From: Paenibacillus cellulositrophicus
GTDB lineage: Bacteria; Bacillota; Bacilli; Paenibacillales; Paenibacillaceae
Reading direction: 5' to 3'
DNA length: 64,000 nt
NCBI RefSeq assembly: GCF_009363095.1
Contig: NZ_CP045295.1
Location: 434,001 to 498,000 of the forward strand
Every line of letters starts with the position of its first letter. Position 1 is the first letter of the stretch. The notes below the pieces were generated by a model. It worked only from the letters and a program-made list of their open reading frames with translations, made no database searches and was not told where the DNA came from. The position numbers were made by a program, and so were the translations under genes. Positions 23,940 through 32,183 of this stretch are shown piece by piece.

Positions 23940-25133
23940 CTATCTAAGCATACTGGCGGTATCTTCTACCAGCTTTTTGATTCTTCCCGGAAGTTTTCCG
24001 GTCATAACCATATCGAGCCCCCATTTGCGTATCCAGAACACTCCTTTTTGCCCCAGTGCGATGGTGAACGCATCCATATTCGATTTGACGGAATGATGAC
24101 TTGGAGCCGGACGGCCTTCTAAATCCGCCCTCACGATTGACCCCAGCCGAAGCCCCTGCTCCCCCGCTTCAAAGCACGTCATCTGGGTAGCTCTGCCGTC
24201 TTTCGGATCAACAATTCCTGAACAGTCGCCAATGCTGTATACGTCCGGCATCCCTTTGACGCGATAGCATTCATCCACCATTACCTTCCCCTCAAGCGTA
24301 AGGGGCAGCCCCATACCCTTCAGTCCCGGATTGGGTATCAAGCCTAAAGTCCAAATACACAAGCCAACCGGTAGACACACGCCGTTATTGAGTGCCAACG
24401 ATCCTGCTTCCTCCCGAAGCGCCTTACGATTGTGAAGCACCGTTACTCCGCATTCGATAAGCTGCTGCTCCAACTTCCGTCTAAGTTTCCCCGACACTTC
24501 CGGGAGCAATCGTTCCTTTGCGTTCAGCATATAGACGGAGACCTCGGATGGGTTCAGACCTAACGCCATGGCTTCCTTCCTCATGGCGAGCGCAAGCTCG
24601 GCCGACGTCTCAATGCCGCTGATCCCCGCTCCTGCAACCGCGATGGTCATCAGTCTCTTGCGTTCTTTAGGGTTCATCCCGCAGGCAGCCTTCTGAAGGT
24701 TCGCGCGCCAGCGCTCCCGGATGTCTTCCGCAGCTTGTGGGTCGGTCAAAGCGATGCCGCCTTGATCGGGATCCGGTTCCCGAACGATGCTGCCCACCGC
24801 CACGACTAGAAGGTCATAACGCATTCGGGCATCATTTCCTTGTGAGTCTGTATATCGAACCCGTTTCTCGGTACTTTCCACAGACGCAACCGAGCCTTGC
24901 ACGAAATCGACATCCTTAAGAGTTAACTGATCCCAGGGGATCATAATCTCTTCCTCGGTCGCGGTTGGACGGAACATTCTCAATTTGCGCAAATGACCGG
25001 GCTGCTTGTCGATGAGAACAAACCGAATCCTCCGTCCGTTCGCTATGCCCCGTGTTTTTTTCTGTATCGATTTGAGCGCTTGAAGCCCTGCATATCCTCC
25101 TCCAATGATGACACAGGTCAATTCCTTCATCAT
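23940..25133 (-). CDS. FAD-dependent pyridine nucleotide oxidoreductase (NDH-2-like)
   Basis: A 397-residue two-dinucleotide-binding flavoprotein. The N-terminal FAD site is CVIIGGGYAGLQALK, the NAD(P)H-binding motif is IAVAGAGISGIETSAEL near residue 165, and the second FAD motif is DVYSIGDCSG. The arrangement resembles type II NADH:quinone oxidoreductases, and the C-terminal hydrophobic/basic stretch may aid membrane association. Paired ATGs at 25133/25130 follow AAGGAG. It is first in an operon with the ECF41 sigma factor and preceded by a matching promoter (25164-25190), so it is probably the main ECF41 target here. Confidence 0.88.
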   Translation of the reverse strand: MMKELTCVIIGGGYAGLQALKSIQKKTRGIANGRRIRFVLIDKQPGHLRKLRMFRPTATEEEIMIPWDQLTLKDVDFVQGSVASVESTEKRVRYTDSQGNDARMRYDLLVVAVGSIVREPDPDQGGIALTDPQAAEDIRERWRANLQKAACGMNPKERKRLMTIAVAGAGISGIETSAELALAMRKEAMALGLNPSEVSVYMLNAKERLLPEVSGKLRRKLEQQLIECGVTVLHNRKALREEAGSLALNNGVCLPVGLCIWTLGLIPNPGLKGMGLPLTLEGKVMVDECYRVKGMPDVYSIGDCSGIVDPKDGRATQMTCFEAGEQGLRLGSIVRADLEGRPAPSHHSVKSNMDAFTIALGQKGVFWIRKWGLDMVMTGKLPGRIKKLVEDTASMLR

Positions 25134-25163
25134 TCCTCAGCTCCTTTTGCATTTTGCACAAAG

Positions 25164-25190
25164 AACGATGTAAGGCTCTGATTTGTGACA
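25164..25190 (-). promoter_or_regulatory. ECF41-type promoter
   Basis: On the minus strand TGTCACA (25184-25190) is followed after exactly 16 bases by CGTT (25164-25167). The published ECF41 consensus, as I recall it, is TGTCACA-N16-CGTC, so ten of eleven positions and the spacing agree. The site lies about 30 bases before the flavoprotein start. Confidence 0.85.
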
Positions 25191-25492
25191 TCGGATACGC
25201 ACAAAAATTTCATGGATCCATACAAAAAGCCGCAACAATGCGGCTAATAAGCATGTGTGAAAATCCATAAAAACACTAGTTTTAATCTATTCAATGATCT
25301 TTAGATATTGGGGAGGAATAAAATCAGCAAGCCATACACCGTTGTACGCTGCATAAACGGTGGAACAGCCTCTTCAATTGTTTCCGATATTATGGTCGCT
25401 TGAAATTTGATCCTACACCTAATACCGCACTTGCGGAAACTCCCTTGCTTCCGAGGTGAGGCCGGGTCTACCAACCTAAATTTATACAAGTT
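25191..25492. other. Intergenic region with hairpin, no gene recognised
   Basis: It contains the GCCGCA...TGCGGC hairpin at 25228-25245 and an AT-rich stretch before the next plus-strand gene, including TATAAT near 25508. A minus ORF here (25301-25618) has no ribosome site or family resemblance. Confidence 0.4.
25228..25245. terminator. Hairpin related to the recurrent GCCGCA/TGCGGC terminator
   Basis: Arms AGCCGCA and TGCGGCT with an ACAA loop, preceded by AAAA. It lies upstream of the ECF41 promoter; it may end a transcript entering from either side. Confidence 0.5.
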
Positions 25493-25942
25493 ATGCAAGA
25501 AATTATGTATAATCACATGGGGCCTATAACTGAAACGGAGGTGGTTGGGACAAATAAAAGAGTCATTGGAGTCATCATTGGTATTGCAATAGCGTTTATA
25601 TTCTTTGATTATATTCATAAGTCTGATCCAGAAAAGACCCTAGATTTCTACCTTAGAAGTCTAAAACAATTACATATCGAAGAAGCTTATCAATGTATTG
25701 TTTTTGAAAATGGATTTGCTGAGCCATTCGAAAGTTATAAACGAAATGCGATTTCAAACCAAATCGTGAGCTACTCCATTAAAAAGTTCTTTGTTGTAGG
25801 AAAAGATAGTTACGTTGCCTTAGTTGCATTAACCGAGCAAAATAAATCAAGCCCCAGAGATATTACTTTCACGCTGAAAAAGTTTAATGGCAAATGGAAA
25901 ATACTCTTCCCCGCCTATAAAAGTCCAAATATTCTCTTATAA
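25493..25942 (+). CDS. Membrane-anchored hypothetical protein
   Basis: An ORF of up to 149 residues: one hydrophobic helix (RVIGVIIGIAIAFIFFDYIH), then a domain of about 100 residues whose pattern (PEKTLDFYLRSLKQLHIEEAYQCI... FTLKKFNGKWKILF) resembles small extracytoplasmic NTF2-like/DUF4878-type folds. The start is uncertain. ATG 25493 or 25517 lie close to a TATAAT at about 25508, and the best ribosome-like GGAGG (about 25538) has no in-frame ATG after it. A terminator follows at 25958. The role is unknown. Confidence 0.55.
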   Translation: MQEIMYNHMGPITETEVVGTNKRVIGVIIGIAIAFIFFDYIHKSDPEKTLDFYLRSLKQLHIEEAYQCIVFENGFAEPFESYKRNAISNQIVSYSIKKFFVVGKDSYVALVALTEQNKSSPRDITFTLKKFNGKWKILFPAYKSPNILL

Positions 25943-25957
25943 TCAGTTTTTTGAATG

Positions 25958-25984
25958 GGAGACCGGAACTCTAAGCTGGTCTCC
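25958..25984 (+). terminator. Terminator after hypothetical membrane protein
   Basis: Arms GGAGACC and GGTCTCC around a 13-base loop, followed by TTATTTT. Confidence 0.78.
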
Positions 25985-26102
25985 TTATTTTCCTTGACGA
26001 ATTTACAAAATTAGCTTCTTTTTCCGGGTAAAAATATTACGGTTCGTGCATTGTGTGAAACGGTGATGCATACGTACCAAGCAAAACTATTTAGCACGGG
26101 TT

Positions 26103-26148
26103 TCATCGCTAACGACATGACCGCTCGCGGCAATGTCGTTAGCGATGA
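26103..26148 (+). terminator. Long perfect hairpin (16-bp arms) at the end of the TOMM cluster
   Basis: Arms TCATCGCTAACGACAT (26103-26118) and ATGTCGTTAGCGATGA (26133-26148) pair perfectly across 14 bases, then TATTTTTATTTC. It lies between convergent genes, 11 bases from the SagB stop. The plus strand has the T-rich tail, but it may stop both strands. Confidence 0.7.
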
Positions 26149-26158
26149 TATTTTTATT

Positions 26159-27754
26159 TCAACGGCTCAAACTGCCCGCCAAACGCAATCGTTGACGATA
26201 TGGACCGACCGGAATAAAAATCAGCCCCGTTTCATCCCAGGAAGCCGTGCGATAAAGCGCATCGCTGGAATTGGCATCAAAACCAAGAAGCGGACGCCCA
26301 CCCATCCCAAGAGCGGATGATGCCAGCAATAAACGGTGCACGAGCATCCCGGCCTCCATTTGCTGTATGCGGTAGCCCCTCTTGCCGAGCTGGGATTGAA
26401 AGAAATTCCTCTTCCCTGCCACATGAAAGCCGAACGGCACTTGAAACAAATTGATATTGGGAAGCGACATTCCCTCCTGCAGCCGTTGGCGGTGATCCCC
26501 AAGAGAAACCGACTGCAGCGCATGCGCGGCGCCATCATACCGATAAGCGCCATCCGGAACGTCTTCGACCCCGTAGAAGCAGCCGTACAGGCATACACGG
26601 GGTTCCGGCCGCTCCCGCGGGCCATCCAGGTCATTGTGATACGAGAAGGAGGCCGTCGTTTCCCGAAGCAGAGCTGCAACCCGGGAGAGACCGATCGGCT
26701 TCGAAATAAATTCCGTCTCGGGCGAAAACCGGTTGCGGCAGGCCGCCGCCAAATCATACGACAAGCGGTCTACAGGAGGCAGGGGCAGTGCGAGCGCATG
26801 ATCCGGGATTGCTTGTTCATCCTTCCGAATCTCTCGGAACAATCGCGTCGAATCCAGTCTGGACGCTTCGCTCATCTGAAGCAGTATCGGATAATCTGCG
26901 ATCCTCTGTGACCTGACATAGTGATCATGCTTGATTGGCAGCAAGTCCCCGCACAGCTCGGAGGCGGAAACCGTGTCCTGATCCTCGTTCCCGCGTTCCA
27001 TCCACCGGATCACCGGATCAGTCGATAACGGGATAACCGCATACACGCTCTCCTCTTGTTCCGATAGTCCGAGCAGATGATTGACGGCTTGATCGAGAAA
27101 TTGAAAATGCACACTAGACGAATATCCGAATCGTTTCGCTATTTCGAGCAGCTGCCCGATCAAAATGCCAGCATCCAGTCCCTGCAGCCTGTAGGAAAAA
27201 TTATTGTATTTGTAAAAATTTTTCCAGTAAACCGTAGATACGAACGCGGCTCCGAAGCAACCGCTCACGTCGCGGCGATTCCCAAGCGACTTTGCTACAT
27301 AATCATCGAAGTTTCCTTCGCGCAGCAACGCCAACCGATGATGCGCCGCATCGTAATGGTATACGCCGGCAGGCAATTCACCAAGCTTCAGATAGAGATA
27401 CAGTTCACTCGGATATAACCCGCCTCCGGAAGGTACGAAGCGTCGACACATCTGCAAGACGCCTGCCGATTCTTCCGATGGATCCCCTTCCATGACGGAT
27501 TGGGTCAATTGTGTAAGCCCGAATGTATAGTAAAGGAAATGTCCGATATCGCGAAGGTTAGGCGGCTCACCGGTCGTAACCCTGCCCTCGAGCGTTACCG
27601 GCACTTCCCTGGACAGTGGAATCATTGGCAAATCACGATAAAGCTTGTATGGAAGCGGTGCGTCATCCCAATCCGTCTCCCAATTCAAGGGCTTGACCTT
27701 ATCCGGATCATATTGCAAATGGTGAAGAAAAACGTCCAAATTCATAAGACTCAT
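26159..27754 (-). CDS. SagB-type dehydrogenase of TOMM cluster
   Basis: A 531-residue FMN-dependent dehydrogenase that oxidises azolines to thiazoles/oxazoles in TOMM biosynthesis. It holds two nitroreductase-like halves. The first has FVPSGGGLYPSELYLYL (FMN contact) and LQGLDAGILIGQLLEIAKRFGY; the second has QMEAGMLVHRLLLASSALGMGG and a C-terminal GLIFIPVGPYR. ATG 27754 has AAGGAGG six bases upstream; a longer reading to 27775 overlaps that site. It is the last gene of the leftward operon, 42 bases after the cyclodehydratase. Confidence 0.9.
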   Translation of the reverse strand: MSLMNLDVFLHHLQYDPDKVKPLNWETDWDDAPLPYKLYRDLPMIPLSREVPVTLEGRVTTGEPPNLRDIGHFLYYTFGLTQLTQSVMEGDPSEESAGVLQMCRRFVPSGGGLYPSELYLYLKLGELPAGVYHYDAAHHRLALLREGNFDDYVAKSLGNRRDVSGCFGAAFVSTVYWKNFYKYNNFSYRLQGLDAGILIGQLLEIAKRFGYSSSVHFQFLDQAVNHLLGLSEQEESVYAVIPLSTDPVIRWMERGNEDQDTVSASELCGDLLPIKHDHYVRSQRIADYPILLQMSEASRLDSTRLFREIRKDEQAIPDHALALPLPPVDRLSYDLAAACRNRFSPETEFISKPIGLSRVAALLRETTASFSYHNDLDGPRERPEPRVCLYGCFYGVEDVPDGAYRYDGAAHALQSVSLGDHRQRLQEGMSLPNINLFQVPFGFHVAGKRNFFQSQLGKRGYRIQQMEAGMLVHRLLLASSALGMGGRPLLGFDANSSDALYRTASWDETGLIFIPVGPYRQRLRLAGSLSR

Positions 27755-27796
27755 CGCTTTCCTCCTTGTCTTCAACCGCGCCGCTGATAGTTAAAT

Positions 27797-29746
27797 TTAC
27801 GGGAACGGGTGCGGATATGGATTAAGCTGCTCGGGAGACAAGGGCTCCTGCGCGTATGACAGCTCTACAGGGACCCTGAGCACTCGATCAAGTCCCGTCA
27901 AACGGATGAGATGCTGCCCGAACGTCATCGGCAGCATGCCGGGAATGAGCACTTTCACGCAATGCAATCCGTTGCGGCGCGTCTCCGGAGTTGTCTGGTC
28001 GACCACGATCACCTCAAGATTCAATTGGCGAAAAACATGCAGCATAGCCTTCAGATCATCGGTCAGATCTGCGTTCCAGCCCCTCGGTTCAAACGCTTCA
28101 GCGAACGTTTGGATCGGACGATCGTCATTCAGCAGAAAATCGAGCCGTTCCTCCGCCTCTTTCAACCCGTACAGCATGGAATGATCCTCCATTTGGACGA
28201 CCTGGTACGGATCGAGAAGCATCCGTTCATACTGCTGACGGTTTTCCTCGAATTTCTCGTTGACCGTGAGCAGCATGCCCGCCACCTCGTGGATCGCGCT
28301 CTTGGCCGCGCGAATCGGATCTGGATGGGCGCCCGCCGCGCAGATGAGGTTTACACCCCGCTCTTTCTTGTTTTTCGCGAGTGCCCACACGCTTGGTATG
28401 CCGTGCTCCATTGTCGATTTATACAATTGCACTTCATAGCCCGCTACGGCCTCTATACGATCCGTCATCCATCTCAATTCCCGGTCCTGGACCGAACGGT
28501 GATCCAGGCGCGGCAGGGGCAGCCGTGCATACCAGGTCATGAGGAAGGAGTCGCGCTCCACCACTTCCAGCATCCCGTAGAAGATCGCTTCCTCTAGACT
28601 GCCGCCCAGCGCACAGCCATTGGACGTTTCGTAGACAAACCCTTGACCACAGCCCGAACTGTAATAAGCCAGCAGCTCCGGTACGAGAATCGGACGCTGC
28701 TGCAGGAACGAATAACCCCATACCCAATCGATCGGCTGCTCGGGATCGAATGGCTTGAACGGGAAGCCTGCGCGTTCATACTGTTCCTTCGCATGGACGC
28801 CTACGCGAAGAGGATCGAGCGCCTGGTCCTGCACATTGCGGAAACTGTCATGGACGACGGATCGTTTGCCGCGGGGCGACAGACCGCAATAACGCTCCAG
28901 CCCCTCCAGGATGGCCGTCATTTCGCTATCCGCATAGCAGTGGGTCCGACCTGCGCAAGCCTCATCTCCTCCAAACAAGGGCAAATTGATGCTCGCATCA
29001 GCAAATGGAGACACAAGGTCAACCATTTTCCCATTCAGAAAACCAGTCCTGACATCCAGGTAATCTTTGGCTAAAACTTCCTTCAGCTCATCCATCGAAC
29101 GGCTGCGGTACGTTTCACCGCTGATTTTCAGGCTTGGCTGCAGCTCAATGCGAGCCGTCCCCTCATCGTCTTCCGGCAATCGGCCGCAGGTCGGACATAG
29201 CGGATCGGGCAGAAAGAAGTGCGACGAGCTGTTCATCGTACGCAGATCGATCAAGTATATCCGGCTTTCCGTCTCCGGCTCTCCACCCTCCAGTACCTTC
29301 ACGGCTTCTGCCGCAACAAGGCGCGCCATTTGCAACAATCCCGTGCGAGATGCCCAAGCGTCCCGGCCGATCCCCCCTTGCGATGCCAGCATCTGCTGTA
29401 GGCCCCACGATTCCCTGCGATCACTTCCCGCCAGCAGGAACCGGGTATCCGCGCATTGCGAGCATCCTTGCCCCTCCGGACGAACCAACGGACCGACAAT
29501 CCCCTCTCCGAATGCAACAAAGCCGCGAAGCCAGGGTGTTCCCGACTGTCGGAACCGTTCCTCCGCCGCAAGATGAACAGAAGGATCCCAAGCATCGTTC
29601 AGCACCAGCGCCAAGTCTCCCGTTGCCGCCTCTCCGGAATCCATGCTCTCCTGCCGGAACAGCCGATAGCGGCCATCGGCAGACAATTGCTTGATTACCA
29701 AATCGGCGAGCTGTCCTTCCCCGATGACCGTCACGATTGCGCTCAA
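27797..29746 (-). CDS. TOMM leader-binding / YcaO cyclodehydratase fusion protein
   Basis: A 649-residue fusion. Residues 1-215 are an E1/ThiF-like leader peptide-binding part with a zinc tetrathiolate made by CSQC (95-98) and CPTC (184-187). The YcaO domain follows, with ATP-site Glu/Arg motifs ILEGLERYCG and MLEVVERDSFLMTW, and it ends in the Pro-rich NPYPHPFP tail typical of azoline-forming YcaO enzymes. It uses ATP to cyclise Cys (and Ser/Thr) of the precursor. The start is TTG at 29746, overlapping the upstream stop (TTGA), with GGAGGAG before it. Confidence 0.93.
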   Translation of the reverse strand: MSAIVTVIGEGQLADLVIKQLSADGRYRLFRQESMDSGEAATGDLALVLNDAWDPSVHLAAEERFRQSGTPWLRGFVAFGEGIVGPLVRPEGQGCSQCADTRFLLAGSDRRESWGLQQMLASQGGIGRDAWASRTGLLQMARLVAAEAVKVLEGGEPETESRIYLIDLRTMNSSSHFFLPDPLCPTCGRLPEDDEGTARIELQPSLKISGETYRSRSMDELKEVLAKDYLDVRTGFLNGKMVDLVSPFADASINLPLFGGDEACAGRTHCYADSEMTAILEGLERYCGLSPRGKRSVVHDSFRNVQDQALDPLRVGVHAKEQYERAGFPFKPFDPEQPIDWVWGYSFLQQRPILVPELLAYYSSGCGQGFVYETSNGCALGGSLEEAIFYGMLEVVERDSFLMTWYARLPLPRLDHRSVQDRELRWMTDRIEAVAGYEVQLYKSTMEHGIPSVWALAKNKKERGVNLICAAGAHPDPIRAAKSAIHEVAGMLLTVNEKFEENRQQYERMLLDPYQVVQMEDHSMLYGLKEAEERLDFLLNDDRPIQTFAEAFEPRGWNADLTDDLKAMLHVFRQLNLEVIVVDQTTPETRRNGLHCVKVLIPGMLPMTFGQHLIRLTGLDRVLRVPVELSYAQEPLSPEQLNPYPHPFP

Positions 29747-31701
29747 TGCGTCTCCTCCTCTCTCAGCGACACGCCAAACACCCCTGCCAGCTCTTCTTTC
29801 ATAAACGGTTCTATCGATAAGTCAACGACCGCGATCCGCTTATGGTTCGATTGCAGGATCTGCCTGACAGACTGCAGCATGATGCCGGATTCCGAATTAT
29901 CGAAACCCGGGATCGTCAGGCTCTGCGGTAAGACATCTTCAACCTTGACCGAAGAACGCTCCAGGATTTGGCCTTGAATGTCCGCCGCATCGTTTTGAGT
30001 TTTCATCAGCGCCTGTCGGAGCGCTTCACGCAGCGCCATTGTGCAGTTGACTCCGACTCCGCCGAACCAGTACCCGTTCGTACCGACCCAGACGACCGGG
30101 AAACCCGACGCTTCTTGACCCAATCCGATTACCGGGGCTTCCTGCATCGTAGATAATGCGCGCAAATAATAGCGGCAAATATCGTCCTCAACTCCGCTTA
30201 GCTTGATTGGATAAACGGAGGGCTCGCTGGATTCGGAACGACTTTTTAGCTCCTCGAAGAGACATTTCCGCAGTCCGCGGAAGACCGCTTCTGCTACGGT
30301 CTCTCCTGCTCCGATCCCTACATATCCATGCGGCTGCGAGTCGATCGGGCTGGCGGAATCCGGCTGCGCAGGTCTGGCTGTCTTCAGAACCCCGGCCAGT
30401 CGCGACACGTACGCCTCGATGCCGGCCAAGCCCGCTTCCTTCCTAGCCTCATGATGCGTCATTCCAGAACAGACGATCAGCGGCAGCAGATCAGCAGGGC
30501 CTTCCGACAGCGGGTCGACTGCCTGAACGCGACACTGGGAGAGCGGAAGCTGCTTCGAGTCCCCTTCCTCCCACAAGTGAAGAATGCCGGTCTCCGCCGA
30601 AGTCAAGCGATGGAAATAGGAGAAGAGACGTTCTGCATTCTGCCTTTCTGTTCGCTGATCGATTGAATGGTCGAACGGATCCGTAGGCTCGGCCGGACGA
30701 AGACCCCTGACCAGCGGATGGGGAAGTAACGAATGCCACCCGCCTTCTAATGTTTCCGGATTCAGCAGGAACAGTTTTCCGTTCAACTCAGAAACTGGCA
30801 CGCCCGAAACGGCCTTGAACCATTCGAATACGACCACATTCGCGAGCATGGCTTCCGACGTAGTAGAGACGGGGGTCGGCCGATCTGCATCGCCAAGAGC
30901 GGTTCGGTGAATCCTGCGCCATGCCGATTCGAAGCAGACGTCCGAATCCGGGTGCACCAACGGTCCAGCTATGCCCACCTGCCGCAAGTAGATGGCAGGC
31001 AGCAGCAGCTTCTTCGCGTCCCTGCAGGCCGCATGAAGCGCTCTAAGCTCTCCGGGATCGTCATCCTGAGCAACGTAGAGAACGGAATCCGCCTGCCGCA
31101 CGACCTCAGACCAATCGAGGAAGCCGTCATTCGACGGAAAAATCTCCTTGACTTCAATCTCGGAGTCCGTTAGACGCGCGGCCGCTGTCAGCTCTGAGAT
31201 CCGCTGGCGATCCGTGGTCGCCGGGTTCATGATCAACATACGAAACCGGGGCAACCCAGATTCCAACAAAGCCGCAACGAGCGAGACAAAGATCGGGCCG
31301 GAACCAACCACAATCGGATTAGCCTCGCGATAGGTTTGAAAGCGGTAAGCGCCTTCCCCCGCTAAGCTGTCCAGAAATTCGATCTGTGCGTCATATTTCC
31401 GTACTACCGCTTCCGCAAGACTGTGTGGGCGGTCTTGGCTGGAGTCCCGGACAAAGCCGTTATTCAGCAGTACTTCCACGATTTCATAAACCCGTACCTT
31501 GTACGGATCCGGCAGCCCGTCCGTCAGATCCGCCATGGAATAATCCCCGCTCAGCATCGGCATCAATTTTTCGATCCACTGGTCGACCATGTCGCCTTCC
31601 ATTCGGAACGAACCCGTATTGTTGCGAAAATAGACGCCTCCATTCGAATCGGGGAGAAAGAACGTATCCCCTTTCACTTTCAGACGCATAGAAGGGTTCA
31701 A
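29743..31701 (-). CDS. Thiazole-containing bacteriocin maturation protein (ocin ThiF-like)
   Basis: A 652-residue protein matching the putative thiazole-containing bacteriocin maturation family that accompanies heterocycloanthracin-type precursors. The N-terminus MRLKVKGDTFFLPDSNGGV gives a RiPP-recognition-like start. A Rossmann-like segment follows (PIVVGSGPIFVSLVAALLESG), then a long C-terminal region partly resembling YcaO-type folds (WVGTNGYWFGGVGVNCTMAL). The start is TTG at 31701: AAGGAGG sits nine bases upstream, while ATG 31689 has none. A 9-bp hairpin (31720-31740) lies just before the ribosome site. The exact biochemical step is not established. Confidence 0.85.
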   Translation of the reverse strand: MNPSMRLKVKGDTFFLPDSNGGVYFRNNTGSFRMEGDMVDQWIEKLMPMLSGDYSMADLTDGLPDPYKVRVYEIVEVLLNNGFVRDSSQDRPHSLAEAVVRKYDAQIEFLDSLAGEGAYRFQTYREANPIVVGSGPIFVSLVAALLESGLPRFRMLIMNPATTDRQRISELTAAARLTDSEIEVKEIFPSNDGFLDWSEVVRQADSVLYVAQDDDPGELRALHAACRDAKKLLLPAIYLRQVGIAGPLVHPDSDVCFESAWRRIHRTALGDADRPTPVSTTSEAMLANVVVFEWFKAVSGVPVSELNGKLFLLNPETLEGGWHSLLPHPLVRGLRPAEPTDPFDHSIDQRTERQNAERLFSYFHRLTSAETGILHLWEEGDSKQLPLSQCRVQAVDPLSEGPADLLPLIVCSGMTHHEARKEAGLAGIEAYVSRLAGVLKTARPAQPDSASPIDSQPHGYVGIGAGETVAEAVFRGLRKCLFEELKSRSESSEPSVYPIKLSGVEDDICRYYLRALSTMQEAPVIGLGQEASGFPVVWVGTNGYWFGGVGVNCTMALREALRQALMKTQNDAADIQGQILERSSVKVEDVLPQSLTIPGFDNSESGIMLQSVRQILQSNHKRIAVVDLSIEPFMKEELAGVFGVSLREEETH

Positions 31702-31719
31702 GTTTTTATTCCTCCTTAA

Positions 31720-31740
31720 GGTTTTGCCGGAGGCAAAACC
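31720..31740 (-). promoter_or_regulatory. Hairpin immediately upstream of the maturation gene ribosome site
   Basis: Arms GGTTTTGCC and GGCAAAACC with a 3-base loop end three bases before AAGGAGG. No T-run follows, so it is more likely an mRNA-stabilising or processing element in the precursor-enzyme intercistronic region than a terminator. Confidence 0.5.
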
Positions 31741-31863
31741 GCTTCGTAAGTAAAAGACTAAGCTTTTGCCGGTGATAACCGCATTGCACACACCTTCGGT
31801 TTTCCCTCATTTTCAAGTTATGTAGAGCGTTTTGTCCGTCATGCCTAAAACAAAAAGGAGCAA

Positions 31864-31893
31864 GCCCCTGCAAGACGCGATATCTGCAGGGGC
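31864..31893 (-). terminator. Attenuating terminator between precursor and enzyme genes
   Basis: Nine-base perfect arms GCCCCTGCA and TGCAGGGGC, 12-base loop; on the minus strand TTGCTCCTTTTTG follows. It lies 38 bases after the precursor stop. Partial termination here would give much more precursor than enzyme mRNA. Confidence 0.75.
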
Positions 31894-31931
31894 ATACCGT
31901 TTTGGGGATCGCCAAGCGAGCTTGTTGGAAC

Positions 31932-32183
31932 TCAACGGCAGCGGGCGCAGCCTCCGCAACGTGCGCAGCCTCCGCAGCCTCCGCAACTGAAGCAGCTACT
32001 GCAGCGGAAACAGTTACCGCATGAACAAAACCCGCCGCATGCGCCGGCGCAAAAAAAGCAAATACCAACACATAAGCGGGAATCCCCCGGACAGTTCTGA
32101 TATTGCGCCGACGTAGGGGTCATCCCCGTCGTATTGAATTGGCCGACATTCAAGTTTTGCAGACCTTTCTGGAATTCGTTCAT
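31932..32183 (-). CDS. TOMM (heterocycloanthracin/sonorensin-like) precursor peptide
   Basis: An 83-residue peptide. The leader (about residues 1-30) starts MNEFQKGLQNLNVGQF and shows the F-x3-L-x2-L-x4-F spacing expected for binding by the maturation proteins. The core carries 16 Cys (31, 38, 42, 45, 49, 53, then every third residue from 55 to 82), so ten Cys lie in a strict C-x-x register with Gly, Ala-Arg, Ser and Phe fillers. Cys would be converted to thiazoles and some Ser to oxazoles. GGAGGG precedes the ATG. It is the first gene of the cluster. The leader cleavage site and the mature product are not predictable. Confidence 0.9.
   Translation of the reverse strand: MNEFQKGLQNLNVGQFNTTGMTPTSAQYQNCPGDSRLCVGICFFCAGACGGFCSCGNCFRCSSCFSCGGCGGCARCGGCARCR

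Noticed and set aside
26221..26911. Long ORFs on both strands over the SagB gene (26221-26757 minus, 26336-26911 plus)
   Set aside because: They overlap an intact SagB-type dehydrogenase with clear motifs and ribosome site; they are frame shadows in GC-rich sequence.
27911..29694. Plus-strand ORFs over 140 codons opposite the YcaO gene
   Set aside because: No ribosome sites or recognisable domains, and fully antisense to a well-supported gene.
31932..32020. Tandem repeats suspected to be a CRISPR or minisatellite
   Set aside because: They encode the C-x-x core of the TOMM precursor in frame behind a good start.
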